Assembly (NCBI GenBank): GCA_022844565.1
Contig: JALHLK010000002.1
Span: forward strand, 115,199 to 179,198
Source of the DNA: Saprospiraceae bacterium
Lineage (GTDB): Bacteria > Bacteroidota > Bacteroidia > Chitinophagales > Saprospiraceae
Reading direction: 5' to 3'
Length of the DNA stretch: 64,000 nucleotides
The position numbers and the translations under genes are program-made. This document shows, piece after piece, positions 62,704 through 64,000 of this stretch (its first letter is position 1; every line of letters begins with the position of its first letter). Below the pieces are notes generated by a model. It made no database searches. It saw only the letters and a list, made by a program, of their open reading frames with translations, and was not told the origin of the DNA.

Positions 62704-64000
62704 CTCTCCCCTCTTTGAAAGAGAGGGGCCGGGGGTAAGTTAAAATACCGAATTTTGACCCAACCCCCGACCCCTTCCCTAAACATGAAAGGGGAGGAGC
62801 TTCGGGTTGAGACAGAAAATTAATGGATAAAGCAAGAGATTAAGGTTTAAATAAATAGTAGAAACCAAAGAGCAATCTCTCTCCCCTCTTTTTCAAGAGA
62901 GGGGCCGGGGGTGAGTTAAAATACCGAATTTTGACCCAACCCACAACCCCTTTCCTAAACAAGTAAGGGGAGGTGCTTCGGGTTGAGACAGAAAATTAAT
63001 GGATAAAACAAGAGATTATGGTTTAAATAAATGGTAGAAAGCAAAAAATCTAGGAACAATCTCTCCCCTCTTTTTAAAGAGAGGGGCTGGGGGTGAGTTA
63101 AAATACCAAATTTTGACCCAATCCCCAACACCTTCCCTAAACAAGGAAGGGGAGAATGCTTCGGGTTTAGAAAGGGAAATTAATGATTAAAGCAAAAGAT
63201 AAAAGTTTAAATAAATAGTAGAAACCAAAGAGCAATCTCTCTCCCCTCTTTTTCAAGAGAGGGGCCGGGGGTGAGTTAAAATATCAATTCTTGACCCAAC
63301 CCCCGACCCCTTCCCTAAACAAGGAAGGGAGCATTCTTCGAGTTTAGAGAGGAAATTAATGATTAAAGCTAGAGATAATAGTTTGAATACATGGTAGAAC
63401 GTAAAATAGCAAAGAACAATCATTCTCCCCTCTTTTTCAAGAGAGGGGCCGGGGGTGAGTTAAAATACCAAATTTTGACCCAACCCCCAACACCTTCCCT
63501 AAACAAGGAAGGGGAGAAGCTTCGGGTTGAGACAGAAAATTAATGGATAAAGCAAGAGATAAAGGTTTAAATAAATGGTAGAAAGCAAAAAATCTAGGAA
63601 CAATCTCTCTCCCCTCTTTTTCAAGAGAGGGGCCGGGGGTGAGTTAAAATACCAAATTTTGACCCAATCCCCAACACCTTCCCTAAACAAGGAAGGGAGC
63701 ATGCTTCGAGTTTAGACAGGAAATTAATGATTAAAGCTAGAGATAATAGTTTGAATACATGGTAGAACGTAAAATAGCAAAGAACAATCACTCTCCCCTC
63801 TTTTTCAAGAGAGGGGCTGGGGGTGAGTTAAAATACCAAATTTTGACCCAACCCCCGACCCCTTCCCTAAACAAGGAAGGGAGCATGCTTCGAGTTTAGA
63901 CAGGAAATTAATGATTAAAGCTAGAGATAATAGTTTGAATACATGGTAGAACGTAAAATAGCAAAGAACAATCACTCTCCCCTCTTTTTCAAGAGAGGGG
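62704..64000. repeat. Tandem array of about 180-bp palindromic units (at least 8)
   Basis: CTCTCCCCTC starts of units at about 62704, 62879, 63061, 63239, 63423, 63607, 63791 and 63975 (spacing 175-184 bp; the last four are 184). Each unit carries two hairpins, CCCCTCTTTTTCAAGAGAGGGG and CCTTCCCTAAACAAGGAAGG, joined by GAGTTAAAATACC. Linkers come in two types (AAATAAATAGTAGAAACCAA and GAATACATGGTAGAACGTAA), giving a partly alternating, higher-order pattern. It continues beyond the window. Small frames inside (for example 63499-63702, minus) are not genes. Confidence 0.9.

Noticed and set aside
63499..63702. 67-codon frame in the tandem array
   Set aside because: It is a translation of the palindromic repeat (PPAPLLKKRGERL) and would recur in every unit.
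62704..64000. Possible CRISPR array
   Set aside because: Units are about 180 bp and similar throughout, with no unique spacers and no cas genes nearby.
1..64000. tRNA genes
   Set aside because: I found no T-loop-like GTTCRANNC stretch with a paired acceptor stem outside coding regions, though a program such as tRNAscan-SE would be decisive.

Overview
The window comes from a member of the Bacteroidota, most likely Saprospiraceae or a close relative. The evidence is a type IX secretion C-terminal sorting domain, BamA-type and GIN-domain envelope proteins, many Cys-anchored lipoproteins, Bacteroidota promoters of the TTTG-N19-TAnnTTTG type, few Shine-Dalgarno sites, about 35 percent GC, and a DUF3667/DUF1456/DUF1569 gene repertoire. 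It is a chromosomal segment with housekeeping genes. There is no tRNA, rRNA, origin or integrase gene that I can see.

Layout. 1-8.2 kb: a 5'-truncated Omp85 gene, NAD kinase, an AraC regulator, a cupin, a large PA-domain T9SS cargo protein and an HtrA protease. 8.4-11.9 kb: a two-gene M14 carboxypeptidase operon whose first member has lost its zinc and catalytic residues. 12.2-13.6 kb: a scar of defence or mobile genes around an intact DinD/BRO-like gene. 13.6-19.5 kb: lipoprotein, membrane glycosyltransferase, MurG-like glycosyltransferase, GH105 hydrolase and a PepSY-type membrane protein decapitated by a palindromic element. 19.8-23.3 kb: upp, trmB and thrS. 23.5-28.7 kb: small lipoproteins, a Reg_prop beta-propeller lipoprotein carrying a 24-nt in-frame insertion, and a caspase-like protein. 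28.8-32 kb: three gene cassettes (CPBP protease, HigBA-like toxin-antitoxin, DUF6544) separated by attC-like sites and without an integrase. 32.3-45.9 kb: DoxX cluster, GIN protein, membrane AraC regulator, TPR histidine kinase operon, beta-helix protein, LytTR two-component operon, ACT and DUF1456 proteins. 46.3-48.6 kb: two tandem fatty-acid desaturases. 48.6-51.7 kb: an arsR-acr3-arsC-arsM operon with paired operators, one of them wrapped around the promoter -7 box. 51.8-53.9 kb: a cluster of a Cys-rich copper-storage-like protein, SHOCT protein, HPF-like protein, SDR and BaeRF-like protein. 54.3-56.3 kb: one polypeptide joining lycopene cyclase to a Brp/Blh beta-carotene dioxygenase, predicted to take lycopene to retinal. 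56.3-61.5 kb: lipoproteins and a zinc metalloprotease. 62-64 kb: an hsdR fragment, a DUF559 nuclease and a tandem array of about 180-bp palindromic units running off the window.

Much of the unexplained structure is repeats. (a) Four 161-179 bp near-perfect palindromes (19468, 45875, 54021, 58084) share a central core, but each has its own arms. (b) A separate 62-71 bp palindrome occurs at 3312, 3452, 20557, 57750 and in part at 57811, with compensatory changes in both stems. (c) The 180-bp array lies at the right end. (d) Several short palindromic direct repeats sit between genes. The best candidates for follow-up are the four core-sharing palindromes, the integron-like cassette array, the DUF559/palindrome-array association and the cyclase-dioxygenase fusion.
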